From JBMOMT01 sp049324835 (GTDB lineage: Bacteria > Chloroflexota > Anaerolineae > CAYNKW01): a stretch of DNA of 64,000 bases. This document shows, piece after piece, positions 18,001 through 24,439 of the stretch. The position numbers were made by a program, and so were the translations under genes. Within the stretch, counting starts at the first letter, position 1. The number at the start of each line of letters is the position of its first letter. The notes under the pieces are model-generated. The model was not told where the DNA came from, did no database searches, and saw only the letters and a program-made list of their open reading frames with translations. Where the stretch lies: positions 43,351 to 107,350 of the forward strand of contig JBMOMT010000031.1 of assembly GCA_049324835.1 (NCBI GenBank), given 5' to 3'.

Positions 18001-18985
18001 GTCGTGCCACGGCGACGATACGCCGGCGGCTCACTATCCCGGCGAGTGTTCCGATTGCCACCTCACCGACGGCTGGCTGCCGGTCATCTTTGACCACGAC
18101 GGGTTCGTCGATTGCCAGTCGTGCCACGGCGACGATACGCCGGTGGATCATTACGACGGCCAGTGCAGCAACTGCCACACCACCGACGGCTGGCTGCCGG
18201 TCACCTTTAACCACGATGGGTTCGTCGATTGCCAGTCGTGCCACGGCGACGATACGCCGGCGGATCATTACGACGGCCAGTGCTCCAACTGCCACACCAC
18301 CGACGGCTGGCTGCCGGCCACCTTTAACCACGACGGTCAGGATAACTGCCGCCAGTGCCATTCGGCCGACGCGCCGGCGGATCACTATGACGGCCAGTGT
18401 GGCAACTGTCACGACACCACGAGTTGGGGTGGCGCTGTCTTTAGCCACGACGGCCTGGACAACTGCCGCCAGTGCCACGAGCCGCCGGCAGACCACGATC
18501 ATGGCCAGTGCTCCAACTGCCACACCACCGACAACTGGAATCCCATCGCGCCGTCGGTGCACGGCGAATGGATGGACACGCCTACTCCGGAGGCTGCGCC
18601 AGAACTCACGGGCGATCCGCAAGATGAGGCCGCGCCGACGCCCACTCTGATCCCGGAAGAGCAGGACGCCGTTCCCGCACTGCCAGAAGAGGGGCCATCG
18701 CCCGATAGTGAGGCGGTCGAGCCGACGCCGACGGCGACGGCGGAACCCACTCCGATAGAGCCGGAGCAGGGGGACGTGGCAGAGCCTGACGGCGAGGCGG
18801 TCGAGCCGACGCCGACGGCGACGGCGGAACCCACTCCGATAGAGCCGGAGCAGGGGGACGTGGCAGAGCCTGACGGCGAGGCGGTCGAGCCGATGCCGAC
18901 CGCCACACCAGAGCCTTCTCCGTCGCCGCCAGAAGAGGATCAAGATGCTGACGACGGGGCGGTCGAGCCAACGCCTGTACCGTAA
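15026..18985 (+). CDS. giant multihaem cytochrome c, 49 CxxCH motifs
   Basis: This 1319-residue protein starts with a signal/anchor (KKILILFLAFNLLIVATIGSLLFL). A DUF5667-like helical domain follows at ~30-120 (RPGDRFYAVQHVAEQWRLRL...AIDLAERRLVDL). From residue 196 to 1166 I count 49 CxxCH motifs, about one per 20 residues, in a two-haem unit of ~39 residues: HYDGQCSNCHNTENW, a middle FDH, then CxxCH. The conserved extra His in FDH and in DHY/GHY would supply bis-His ligation. The last ~140 residues are Pro/Thr/Glu-rich low-complexity sequence. GGGAGG precedes the ATG. As the last large gene of the bc operon it is a likely extracellular or periplasmic electron conduit. The terminal acceptor is unknown. 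Confidence 0.93.
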   Translation: MKKILILFLAFNLLIVATIGSLLFLAETYPFRPGDRFYAVQHVAEQWRLRLAADETRQAHFAIDLAERRLVDLSRAEQRQRINAAAVAFDRALDEAVRYIQAAPVAAQSDLIGRLSRLLDQAELVMAALQPTPDSTLLAVLNRKIAALQAAATPEQMAALAPAPAPLLEAVTVPFLGQDVDHSRYPLTGGHADVECVDCHGDGRYAGTPTECSVCHNLRSGDLYPALYYPNNPYPDHFAGECSNCHTVEDWLPYQFDHVGVFECAFCHQSESPAGHYPGACVLCHTDVDRWQEIGYDHLAVVECLSCHQAAEPEGHYPGICVLCHADVDDWQVADFEHVGVTQCWTCHVSDSPEHHYISSEDYARLLARLAELAETGETHRPLPDYLVPASCINCHTDTDDWNRFVFDHTGFADCVSCHGQSDAPVDHYDGQCSNCHNMENWSDYWFDHGGFPDCAACHSGASPAIHYPGECALCHVTETWQEIDFDHLDPGNCADCHAVDAPDAHYPGECSNCHNMENWSDVWFDHGDFPNCATCHVQPGHYPGECSNCHNTEDWSEYQFSHDGLSNCSSCHSWPNHYPGQCSSCHNTFNWSWNWFNHGGFDDCAACHSRPDHYPGQCSGCHNTAGWLPAAFDHDGLTDCAACHSDEAPPAHYDGQCSNCHNTKEWAEVEPIHDDLIDCQSCHTPPSEHWPGACIDCHNTENWSEVDTDHTAWIDCQSCHLRPDGHWPDQCSNCHNTENWSEVTFDHTTYTSCNSCHPRPSGHPRGQCSKCHTTENWVPIHDEDLADCLSCHTGDAPPDHFDGQCSNCHNTETWQENLWGSEPFSHEGLTDCIGCHGSQAPEPHYDGQCGNCHCTCDWSNILFEDHDGLVDCISCHAARAPEDHYDGQCSDCHNTQDWNVILFEDHDGLVECATCHASQSPAAHYPGECSDCHLTDGWLPVIFDHDGFVDCQSCHGDDTPADHYDGQCSNCHTTDGWLPVTFDHDGFVDCQSCHGDDTPAAHYPGECSDCHLTDGWLPVIFDHDGFVDCQSCHGDDTPVDHYDGQCSNCHTTDGWLPVTFNHDGFVDCQSCHGDDTPADHYDGQCSNCHTTDGWLPATFNHDGQDNCRQCHSADAPADHYDGQCGNCHDTTSWGGAVFSHDGLDNCRQCHEPPADHDHGQCSNCHTTDNWNPIAPSVHGEWMDTPTPEAAPELTGDPQDEAAPTPTLIPEEQDAVPALPEEGPSPDSEAVEPTPTATAEPTPIEPEQGDVAEPDGEAVEPTPTATAEPTPIEPEQGDVAEPDGEAVEPMPTATPEPSPSPPEEDQDADDGAVEPTPVP
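17834..18330 (+). repeat. 117-bp near-identical tandem repeats inside the 49-haem cytochrome gene
   Basis: The phrase gacggctggctgccgg recurs at 17834, 17951, 18068, 18185 and 18302, exactly 117 bp apart, each unit encoding 39 residues with two CxxCH. The units are nearly identical at DNA level, unlike the diverged units upstream, which points to recent expansion. Confidence 0.95.
18710..18898 (+). repeat. 84-bp tandem repeat encoding a Pro/Thr/Glu tail
   Basis: gaggcggtcgagccga recurs at 18710, 18794 and 18878 (84-bp period), giving repeated EAVEPTPTATAEPTP units at the C-terminus of the giant cytochrome. Confidence 0.9.
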
Positions 18986-19148
18986 CCCAGGTCTTTTGCT
19001 GCTAGGATTGGAGCTAGAACGTGTTGAAACTATTGAGCTGATCGGCCTTTTGTTTGAGGAGGTGGGGTTATCGAGACGATTTGTGCGGCGAGTCAACGTT
19101 GTTTTCGTTCAAACCAACCACACGCCAACAAAGAAGGAGATCATTTCG

Positions 19149-19337
19149 ATGAAAAAGGTACTGCTCTTGATTCTGGTGCTCGCGTTGTTCCTGTTCACAG
19201 CCCTGCCGGTGCTGGCCGGTAATCAGTCTGGCACGCCCGGTCCGGGCGAGCAGCCGCCCGGCTGGTCGCACGTGAATCCCGGTGGGGGAGGCAGTGATTC
19301 ACCCGGTAGCGGGGTCGGTCCAGGCACGGAAGCGTAA
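19149..19337 (+). CDS. small secreted Gly/Pro-rich peptide (62 aa)
   Basis: ATG 19149 has a strong AAGGAG 9 nt upstream. The product is 62 residues: a clear signal peptide (KKVLLLILVLALFLFTALPVLA) followed by ~39 residues rich in Gly, Pro and Ser (GNQSGTPGPGEQPPGW, then GGGGSDSPGSGVG). The open frame upstream to 18945 overlaps the cytochrome gene and is not needed. A terminator follows at once, so it may be the last gene of the cytochrome operon. The function is unknown. Confidence 0.7.
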   Translation: MKKVLLLILVLALFLFTALPVLAGNQSGTPGPGEQPPGWSHVNPGGGGSDSPGSGVGPGTEA

Positions 19338-19382
19338 CATCGGCTGGAACTGACTCTATTCTGTGACAACAATGATCGAGGG

Positions 19383-19420
19383 AACTCGCTTGGCGCAGGC
19401 GCGCCGAAGCGAGTTTTCCT
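19383..19420 (+). terminator. terminator after the cytochrome operon
   Basis: AACTCGCTTGGCGC pairs with GCGCCGAAGCGAGTT (one bulge), followed by TTCCTTT. Confidence 0.75.
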
Positions 19421-19494
19421 TTGTGGCTTCAAGTGCGACTCGCCTGGCTGAAACCTGGCCGATAGTGTGTGGCCCCTCGTGGCCGGGCAGTTGC

Positions 19495-19534
19495 GAAAAA
19501 GAAACGGGATGACCCTTTTGAGGGCCATCCCGTT
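19495..19534 (-). terminator. terminator for the sigma/anti-sigma operon
   Basis: Read on the minus strand, AACGGGATGGCCCT pairs with AGGGTCATCCCGTT around a CAAA loop (one mismatch) and is followed by TCTTTTTC. It lies 29 nt beyond the stop of the DUF5667 protein. Confidence 0.85.
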
Positions 19535-19562
19535 GTCTGTTTGACCAGTGTTTGACGATGAT

Positions 19563-20810
19563 CTAGCCGTTGCCGTTTCCCTGTTTCTTGGGGGTGTGTG
19601 TGGGTTGAGGCTGCGGCGGCGGAGCCTGGGTAGGCTCTGCGGTAGGCGCTGGCTCCACGGTCGTTGTAGGCGCCGGCTCTACGGTCTCTGTGGGCTCTGG
19701 TGTGCAGGTCTGATCCCGCTCCTGCTCTTTGCCCTGAGTGCGATCCGGTGTCGGCTGCGTGCGACCCTGGATGCGGTCTCTGTCCCAGATGTGAATCTGG
19801 TCGCCTTCCGGCGTCACGACAGTGTTCTGGTTCTCGTTGCGCTCCTCGTTATAAGGACGCTCCGGGGTGTTGGTCAGGCCGGGCGCAGGCGGCTCAGGCG
19901 TGCTCTCTTGGCCGTTGCCCTTGGGGCCGGGTGTGACCTCGTTGTTCTGGCCCTGAACAGGGGTACGATCGGGCTGTTGATTCTGCTCCCGTTCTTGTTC
20001 CTGGTTCTGATTCAGGGCCGGTGTGCAGTCCTCGCAGGTGGGTGTGGCGTTGGGGCCATGCGGCCCGCCGGTTTCGTCTTCGAGACCGTACTGAGACTGG
20101 TAGGTATGCTGGAATTGCTGCGGGTCTTGGAGGCCGGCGCTGGCAGTCTCGTAGGCGCGCCGTGTCGCCTGTAATGCCCGCTGCAGGGCCGGCTGCGTTT
20201 CTTGCGGCGCGTTCTCTTGCACCTGTTCCAGAACCCGCTCTTGATTCTGCACCCTCTCCACGACCCGCACCAGCAGGCCGGGCACCTGATCGGGTTGAGC
20301 CTGGGCGATCTGGGCCATCACCTGTTCGGTGTGCCGCACCATACGTTCGATGGTATCTGCTGGCACGGCTTCACCCTCGGCCATGAGCTGCTCCATCTCG
20401 GTCGCCCGCTCTTGAGCAAAGGCCAGCGAGAGCGCTGCCTGGGCGGCGGCGTCCTTTGTCAGGGCCAGGCGCGTGTCTTCTACGGCCAGTTTGACCCGAT
20501 GAAGGGCATCGCCGGGCAGGCTATCGGTGGAAGCGAGGGCCACGCCCCCGCCTACGGCTGTGGTTCCCATCACGACGGCCATCACTGCCGCCAGAACTTT
20601 GTAGGCCAGGAAAAACTTCATTTTGCGTCTCCTTGTGGGTTGGGTTGAGATCGTAGCATCGTCGAGAGTTGGTGTGCGAGACGAGGCCCGGATTTGGAAC
20701 TGAGCGGCTTCGGCCAGCAATCGATCTCGACCGGCGTGCAGGCCTCCAGGCGGAGGCGGCACCTGCGCGTACAGCTTTTCAAGTTCGTGCTCCAGGTTAT
20801 CGTTTCTCAT
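19563..20810 (-). CDS. DUF5667 membrane protein, anti-sigma-like
   Basis: The start overlaps the sigma factor stop (ATGA at 20810-20807), so the two are translationally coupled, the usual layout of sigma and anti-sigma pairs. Residues 1-65 are cytoplasmic and could hold the sigma-binding part. One transmembrane segment follows at ~67-90 (YKVLAAVMAVVMGTTAVGGGVALA), then a DUF5667 domain (STDSLPGDALHRVKLAVEDTR...) rich in helices and Gln/Glu. The last ~190 residues are a low-complexity Gln/Asn/Pro/Thr tail. No zinc-binding anti-sigma (HxxxCxxC) motif is visible. The same DUF5667 domain occurs in the 49-haem cytochrome next door. Confidence 0.8.
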   Translation of the reverse strand: MRNDNLEHELEKLYAQVPPPPGGLHAGRDRLLAEAAQFQIRASSRTPTLDDATISTQPTRRRKMKFFLAYKVLAAVMAVVMGTTAVGGGVALASTDSLPGDALHRVKLAVEDTRLALTKDAAAQAALSLAFAQERATEMEQLMAEGEAVPADTIERMVRHTEQVMAQIAQAQPDQVPGLLVRVVERVQNQERVLEQVQENAPQETQPALQRALQATRRAYETASAGLQDPQQFQHTYQSQYGLEDETGGPHGPNATPTCEDCTPALNQNQEQEREQNQQPDRTPVQGQNNEVTPGPKGNGQESTPEPPAPGLTNTPERPYNEERNENQNTVVTPEGDQIHIWDRDRIQGRTQPTPDRTQGKEQERDQTCTPEPTETVEPAPTTTVEPAPTAEPTQAPPPQPQPTHTPKKQGNGNG

Positions 20811-21352
20811 TTCGACACACCTTCTTTGGACAAGATGCGCTGCAATGCAGCGATGGCTCGGTGTTGCAGGGCTTCGACGGCGCCGGTTGTTTTTTGCATG
20901 ACCTTTGCGGCTGCTTCTGCGGTCAGTCCTTCACCGAAGCGCAGCGCCAGCACCTGTTGTTGATCGGCGGTGAGTTGTTCGAGTGCGACAGTGAGCTTTT
21001 GCCGGGTCAGAGCCTCTTCTGTCGCGGCGGCCGGATCACCATCGGGCGAGACCAGAGCTTCTGTCTGAGAGAGGGCAAGCTCCGGGGTGTTGCGCCGATA
21101 GTGATCTACCACCAGGTTGTGAGCGATGCGATACAACCAGGCGCTGAATGAATCGCGCCACGCTCGCTCGTTCTGTATCGCCCGCAGCATCCGCACAAAC
21201 ACCTCGCCGGTCAGGTCTTCTGCCAGGGCGGCATCGCTCACCCGACGATAGATGTAGGCGTACATCCTGGGCGCGTAAAGGTCGTACAACTCGGAAATCG
21301 CTGCCGAATCGTATGTTTTTGCTCGTTCTAACAGAGCCGTCTCGTTCGTCAC
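20807..21352 (-). CDS. ECF-family RNA polymerase sigma factor
   Basis: Region 2 is seen in AISELYDLYAPRMYAYIYRRV, DLTGEVFVRML and FSAWLYRIAHNLVVDHYRR; region 4 in ALEQLTADQQQVLALRFGEGL and AAKVMQKTTGAVEALQHRA. From GTG 21352 it is 181 residues, typical for the family; the frame stays open to an ATG at 21424, but those 24 extra residues do not look like sigma sequence. It is coupled to the DUF5667 membrane protein, its likely regulator. Two foldback elements occupy the DNA upstream. The genes it controls cannot be read from sequence; the adjacent cytochrome operon is a candidate. Confidence 0.9.
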   Translation of the reverse strand: MTNETALLERAKTYDSAAISELYDLYAPRMYAYIYRRVSDAALAEDLTGEVFVRMLRAIQNERAWRDSFSAWLYRIAHNLVVDHYRRNTPELALSQTEALVSPDGDPAAATEEALTRQKLTVALEQLTADQQQVLALRFGEGLTAEAAAKVMQKTTGAVEALQHRAIAALQRILSKEGVSK

Positions 21353-21479
21353 GTGACTGGTTTGTCCCTCTCTACTTGATAAGACGCAAAAAGCTTCAGA
21401 ACCATACGCCCTGACCCGGTTCACCCCGGATTCGACCGGAAATTCCTTCGCCGGCGCCTGCGGCCTGGGTTGTCGCCAG

Positions 21480-21581
21480 GTAACCGTTCAGATACCGCGC
21501 CGGAAGTGTCATTCTGAGCGAGCAGAGCGAGCAAAGAATCCCGTTCCGGCAAGGCGAGAATGACACTGACTGAACGGTTAC
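21480..21581. mobile_element. MITE-like foldback element, copy A
   Basis: Terminal inverted repeats GTAACCGTTCAG and CTGAACGGTTAC enclose inner arms GTGTCATTCT and AGAATGACAC. The flanks are GTCGCCAG (21472-21479) and GTCGCCCAG (21582-21590), an 8-bp target duplication with one extra C. No coding capacity. The ends share the consensus GTAACYGYTCA with copies B and C. Confidence 0.75.
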
Positions 21582-21666
21582 GTCGCCCAGTATACCATTA
21601 TCTGCCCATCAAGAAAAAATCGCAGGACGGGCAGATCACCACAATCGAGTGTGTTATACCCTTGAC

Positions 21667-21807
21667 GTAACTGCTCACCCTCCCGCAGGCTCTTGTAGGG
21701 GCCGTGTCCCTGCTGCCGCAATGTGTCGATTCGCCAGTGTCCGGTTGGCTAGATTGTGAGACGGGATGGACGATTTTAGCCTGCGGGAGGGTAGGCTGAG
21801 CAGTTAC
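21667..21807. mobile_element. MITE-like foldback element, copy B, with perfect 8-bp target duplication
   Basis: The left end reads GTAACTGCTCA then CCCTCCCGCAGG; the right end is CCTGCGGGAGGGT, AGGCT, then GAGCAGTTAC. The flanking sequence CCCTTGAC occurs at 21659-21666 and again at 21808-21815, a perfect 8-bp duplication. The element is 141 bp and has no gene. It lies immediately upstream of the ribokinase promoter. Confidence 0.88.
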
Positions 21808-21810
21808 CCC

Positions 21811-21839
21811 TTGACGACAGATACCGTTGAGGGTATAAT
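21811..21839 (+). promoter_or_regulatory. promoter of the ribokinase operon
   Basis: TTGACG (21811-21816), a 17-bp spacer and TATAAT (21834-21839). The first five bases of the -35 box belong to the right-hand target duplication of MITE copy B. Confidence 0.85.
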
Positions 21840-21900
21840 GTCCGTCGCCGTTGCTGGCCGTCAGACGAAGGCAAAACGGTATCATGGGTCGGGAGGGGAT

Positions 21901-22818
21901 ATGCCACCAAAAATCGTGGTTGTGGGCAGTCTGAACATGGATCTGATCGTCAGCGCGCCGCGCATCCCTGAGCCTGGCGAGACGATCATCGGCCACGGAT
22001 TCCACACCGCTGCCGGCGGCAAGGGGGCCAACCAGGCGGTAGCTGCGGCGCGCCTGGGGGCGCAGGTGATCATGGTGGGCTGTGTGGGCGGCGATGCTTA
22101 TGGCGAAACGCTGCGCCGTAACCTGGCCGCCGATGGCGTGGATACCTCGTTCGTTGGCGTGGACACAGAAACGCACACCGGCATTGCCCTCATCACCGTC
22201 GATGACGCCGGGCAGAACAGCATCGTCGTCAGTTCCGGGGCCAACTGGCGGTTGAGCGCCGCCGACGTCGACGCCGCCGAGGGGGCCTTTATCGGGGCCG
22301 ACATGCTGGTGCTGCAATTGGAAACCCGCCCGGAAGTGGTGGAGCGCGCCGCCGCTCTGGCCGTCCGCCACGGCGTGCCGGTGGCGCTCAACCCTGCCCC
22401 GGCGCGTCCACTCTCGCCGGCGTTGCTGGCGCAGGTGGATTACCTGATTCCCAACGAGAGCGAGACGGCGTTGCTGTCCGGCCGGCCTGTGACCGGCGTC
22501 GATTCGGCGCGGGCCGCGGCCCGCACGCTGCGTGGCATGGGTATCGGCACGGTGGTATTGACGCTGGGCGGGCAGGGGGCTTTTCTCATCACCGAGGGGC
22601 GCGAAGCGCACGTTCCCGCCTTTTCTGTCGAGGTGGTCGATACCACTGCTGCGGGTGATGCCTTTGTGGGTGGTTTCGCCGTGGCGGTGGCCTCTGGTTG
22701 GCCGCTGCCGCAGGCGGCGCGTTTTGCCGCGGCCAGCGGCGCGTTAGCCACCACCAGACTGGGCGCGCAGCCCTCGCTGCCCACATTATCAGACGTCGAG
22801 CGGCTGCTGCGAGACTGA
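21901..22818 (+). CDS. rbsK: ribokinase-family (PfkB) sugar kinase
   Basis: ATG 21901 is preceded by GGGAGGGG; the open frame upstream runs into the MITE and is not coding. The 305-residue protein has the ribokinase signature GSLNMDLIVSAP at the N-terminus, GGKGANQAVAAARLGA for sugar binding and DTTAAGDAFVGG with the catalytic Asp and anion hole. It should phosphorylate D-ribose or a similar sugar released by the nucleoside hydrolases encoded further along. A strong promoter stands 62 nt upstream. It heads a group of four closely packed genes (21901-25312). Confidence 0.92.
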   Translation: MPPKIVVVGSLNMDLIVSAPRIPEPGETIIGHGFHTAAGGKGANQAVAAARLGAQVIMVGCVGGDAYGETLRRNLAADGVDTSFVGVDTETHTGIALITVDDAGQNSIVVSSGANWRLSAADVDAAEGAFIGADMLVLQLETRPEVVERAAALAVRHGVPVALNPAPARPLSPALLAQVDYLIPNESETALLSGRPVTGVDSARAAARTLRGMGIGTVVLTLGGQGAFLITEGREAHVPAFSVEVVDTTAAGDAFVGGFAVAVASGWPLPQAARFAAASGALATTRLGAQPSLPTLSDVERLLRD

Positions 22819-22826
22819 GTCGTGGT

Positions 22827-23477
22827 ATGAATCACGTTTTTCGGGTGCTGGCCCGCTCGGTCAACGATCTGTTCCAGGCAATAGGGCCGCTCATTTTTGC
22901 CAACCTGTTGTGGCTGGCGCTCTCGTTGCCATTGATCACCGCGCCGGCGGCAGGGGCGGGTCTGTATTACTTTGTGGCCCTCACCATCCGCGGCGAGGAG
23001 CCATCGTTGGCCAGCTTTTGGGATGGTTTTCGGCGTTATTTTGTGCGCAGCGGGGCGCTGGCGGCGCTCAACCTGGCGGTGTTGATCGTGCTGCTGGTCA
23101 ATTTCCTCTTTTACCTGGGCCAGGCCAACGAGGGCGTCCGGCTCATCGCCATTCCCATGTTTTACCTGCTCGTGCTCTGGCTCTGCGTCCAGACCTACCT
23201 GGCGCCGTTGATGCTGCAAGCCGAATGGTGGCCGGACGCCAGGCAGGACCGCCCGGGCCCCTGGGCTCTGTTCAAGCGGGCCATCCGGCTCACATTGGCC
23301 GAACCGGCCTTTACCCTGTTCGTGGCGCTGGCTGTGCTGGCCTGGATGGCGCTCAGTGTGGCGCTGGCCGGGCCGATCTTGATCCTCAGCGCAGCCGGGG
23401 TGGCGCTGATCCGCACACGGGCCACACTGACGATCCTGGGCCAGGAGCCGGAGCCGTTGAAACCGGGGTGGAAGTGA
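22827..23477 (+). CDS. DUF624/YesL-like membrane protein
   Basis: ATG 22827 lies 9 nt after the ribokinase stop, with a weak ribosome site, so translation is probably coupled. The 216-residue product has about five transmembrane segments (IFANLLWLALSLPLIT; ALNLAVLIVLLVNFLFYL; FTLFVALAVLAWMALSV and others). The opening (LARSVNDLFQAIGPLIFANLLW) matches the DUF624/YesL pattern often found beside sugar importers. Its stop overlaps the next start (TGATG). A role in sugar uptake is inferred from context only. Confidence 0.75.
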   Translation: MNHVFRVLARSVNDLFQAIGPLIFANLLWLALSLPLITAPAAGAGLYYFVALTIRGEEPSLASFWDGFRRYFVRSGALAALNLAVLIVLLVNFLFYLGQANEGVRLIAIPMFYLLVLWLCVQTYLAPLMLQAEWWPDARQDRPGPWALFKRAIRLTLAEPAFTLFVALAVLAWMALSVALAGPILILSAAGVALIRTRATLTILGQEPEPLKPGWK

Positions 23478-24430
23478 TGGGTGAGCAACTGGACGTCGTG
23501 GCTCAGGGCCTGGTGGCCTGGGATGAGATGGTGTGGGTGAGTAACCTGCCCGGCCCGGAAGGGGCTGCGGTGGCGCTGCGCCAGGAGATCGACGGCGGCG
23601 GCATGGCGGCCAACTTTGCCGTGGCGCTGGCCCGGCTGGGCGGCCGGGTGGGTCTGATCGCGGCGTTGGGCGGCGACACGGCGGGGCAGCAGCTTCGAGA
23701 GCATTTGCAGGGCAACGGTATCGATCTCGCCCATTGCCCTGTCCGGCCGGCTGCCGGCATGACCCGCACGGTGATGTACATCGATCCACAAGCCACGCGC
23801 ACCGGCGTGCTGTATCACCTGGACACCATCCTGTCGCTCCGGCCAGAGGAGATAAACGCCGCCTACCTGGCTCAGGCGCCAGTTTTTTTCACCGATCAAA
23901 CCCCGCCCGAGGCCGCCGTCGCCGCGGCGCGGCTGGCCCGCCGGCTGGGCAAAACGGTGGTCACCGATATGCAGGTAGGGCTGGATCAATCGTCGGGGTT
24001 GGGCATCACCGCCGCAAGGGTGCGGGCCACGCTGGCATATACCGATATTTTTGCGCCCTCACGCGCAGGGCTGACCTCACTGATGCAGATCGACGATGTG
24101 GATCAGGCGTTGGAGGTCGCCTGCCGTCGTTATCCGGACAAAGTCGTGGTCGTCACGCTGGGCGCGCAGGGGTCTGTCATCGGCCAGGGCGAGCGGCGTG
24201 TGGTCATCCCGGCTTACCCGGTAGAGGTGATCGATACCACAGGCGCCGGCGATGTGTACCACGCGGCCTTTGTTTATGCCTTTTGCCTGCGCGGCTGGAC
24301 GCTGGAGCAGGCGGGGCATTTCGCCTCGGCGGCGGCGGCACTCAAGTGCCGTCAGGTGGGGGCGCAGCGAGGCGCGCCCACGCTGGCCGAGGTCAGGGCC
24401 TTTTGCCCCACCTGTGTGCCGGAGCCATAG
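23477..24430 (+). CDS. PfkB-family carbohydrate kinase
   Basis: The start at 23477 overlaps the preceding stop. The 317-residue protein shows the PfkB pattern: EIDGGGMAANFAVALARLGG near the N-terminus and VIDTTGAGDVYHAAFVYAF near the C-terminus with the catalytic Asp. It is clearly diverged from the ribokinase two genes upstream, so its substrate is likely different (another pentose, a nucleoside or fructose-type sugar). It lies in one run with the ribokinase, the YesL-like protein and the radical SAM gene. Confidence 0.88.
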   Translation: MGEQLDVVAQGLVAWDEMVWVSNLPGPEGAAVALRQEIDGGGMAANFAVALARLGGRVGLIAALGGDTAGQQLREHLQGNGIDLAHCPVRPAAGMTRTVMYIDPQATRTGVLYHLDTILSLRPEEINAAYLAQAPVFFTDQTPPEAAVAAARLARRLGKTVVTDMQVGLDQSSGLGITAARVRATLAYTDIFAPSRAGLTSLMQIDDVDQALEVACRRYPDKVVVVTLGAQGSVIGQGERRVVIPAYPVEVIDTTGAGDVYHAAFVYAFCLRGWTLEQAGHFASAAAALKCRQVGAQRGAPTLAEVRAFCPTCVPEP

Positions 24431-24439
24431 GAGCGTCAT

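Noticed and set aside
17834..18330. CRISPR array
   Set aside because: The 117-bp period has no unique spacers and the repeats are in frame inside a cytochrome gene.
14972..19096. 1374-codon open frame on the minus strand opposite the giant cytochrome
   Set aside because: It is the antisense shadow of a repetitive GC-rich gene; its translation is low-complexity (Val/Ala/Gly/Arg repeats) and the plus strand has an unambiguous CxxCH protein.
18945..19337. A 130-residue protein starting inside the cytochrome gene
   Set aside because: The first 68 residues overlap the cytochrome end in another frame; the ribosome site and signal peptide define a start at 19149.
21480..21807. Integron attC sites
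   Set aside because: The ends superficially resemble the AAC...GTT order of attC, but the elements have perfect 8-bp target duplications and no gene cassettes between copies, which fits transposition.
21766..21900. N-terminal extension of the ribokinase
   Set aside because: It runs through MITE copy B and the promoter; GGGAGGGG and the family N-terminus place the start at 21901.
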